A stretch of DNA of 39,565 bases from Megasphaera hominis (lineage in GTDB: Bacteria > Bacillota > Negativicutes > Veillonellales > Megasphaeraceae): positions 1-39,565 of the forward strand of contig NZ_JACOGK010000029.1 in NCBI RefSeq assembly GCF_014269395.1. The letters run 5' to 3'. The notes beneath the pieces were generated by a model that was not told the DNA's origin, searched no databases, and saw only the letters and a list, made by a program, of their open reading frames with translations. Shown piece by piece: positions 39,447 to 39,565 of the stretch. A program made the translations under genes and the position numbers. Position 1 is the stretch's first letter. Each line of letters begins with the position of its first letter.

Positions 39447-39565
39447 ATGATGACAGGGAAAGAATACAAGGAAAGCCTGAAGAAACGCAATATCGTCGTA
39501 TATCTGCAGGGTAAGCGGATTCCGGCAGCAGAAGTACCGGACCATCCGTTCATCCGCGGCCACGT
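39447..39565 (+). CDS. 4-hydroxybutyryl-CoA dehydratase / vinylacetyl-CoA isomerase family protein, N-terminus
   Basis: Only 39 codons are in the window. MMTGKEYKESLKKRNIVVYL, then QGKRIPAAEVPDHPFIRGHV, matches the N-terminus of 4-hydroxybutyryl-CoA dehydratase (AbfD) and its 4-hydroxyphenylacetate 3-hydroxylase-fold relatives, where a T-x-x-x-Y-x-x-S-L pattern is followed by V-D-H-P-x-I-R. AbfD is a [4Fe-4S]/FAD enzyme of butyrate-forming fermenters, but the cluster cysteines lie beyond the window. AAAGGAG (39428-39434) fits either ATG 39447 or an in-frame ATG at 39438, so the start is uncertain. Confidence 0.7.
   Translation, partial: MMTGKEYKESLKKRNIVVYLQGKRIPAAEVPDHPFIRGH

Overview
The window looks like chromosomal DNA of a strictly anaerobic, amino-acid- and lactate-fermenting Negativicutes bacterium, most likely Megasphaera or a close relative. 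The indicators are Gram-positive-style ribosome binding sites and promoters, mid-GC codon use, a single-chain pyruvate:ferredoxin oxidoreductase, a butyrate-type CoA-transferase, the start of a 4-hydroxybutyryl-CoA dehydratase-like gene, and an [FeFe]-hydrogenase maturation GTPase (HydF). This is an inference from gene content. I saw no rRNA, tRNA, CRISPR array or phage genes.

Layout. 1-500: the end of an IS3-type insertion sequence that has cut a methyltransferase gene. 594-2125: a small protein, an inositol-monophosphatase-family gene and a small XRE regulator. 2184-5758: an IlvD/Edd dehydratase and a GntR/FadR regulator on the minus strand, then an HpcH/HpaI aldolase on the plus strand. 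5901-8420: a PPK2 polyphosphate kinase and a CoA-transferase behind a long hairpin leader. 8523-8723 (minus): a zinc-ribbon membrane peptide. 8823-18024: a long plus-strand operon. 18317-21829: pyruvate:ferredoxin oxidoreductase. 21830-22419: a hairpin-rich stretch without genes. 22420-26209: a divergent OPT peptide transporter and M20-family dipeptidase. 26273-31480: an unknown gene, xpt, and divergent purL. 31631-32669: rpsF-ssb-rpsR. 32691-36503: a lipid kinase, a cytoplasmic gamma-glutamyltranspeptidase-family enzyme and a D-cysteine desulfhydrase-like PLP enzyme. 36810-39085: a split UxaA-type dehydratase and a second HpcH/HpaI aldolase. 39447-end: the 4-hydroxybutyryl-CoA dehydratase-like start.

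The part most worth attention is the operon at 8999-17430. It encodes a TM1266-type small protein, two consecutive nitrogenase-component-1-like proteins, HypF, HypC, HypD, HypE and then HydF. HypFCDE is the machinery that makes the Fe(CN)2CO unit of [NiFe] hydrogenases. Here there is no HypA, HypB, maturation protease or [NiFe] subunit beside it, and HydF belongs to [FeFe] hydrogenases. HydE and HydG, the usual radical-SAM partners of HydF, are also absent from the locus. My hypothesis is an alternative route to the [FeFe] H-cluster: Hyp proteins supply Fe-CN/CO chemistry, the NifD/K-like pair acts as scaffold or reductase, and HydF delivers. Expression may be controlled by a structured leader ending in an intrinsic terminator just before the first gene. 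The operon lies directly upstream of nifJ, whose reduced ferredoxin would feed an [FeFe] hydrogenase.

Other coherent groups: two dehydratase plus aldolase sets (2184-5758 and 36810-39085) suggest sugar-acid or related hydroxyacid breakdown; OPT plus dipeptidase suggests peptide use; xpt and purL form a divergent purine pair.
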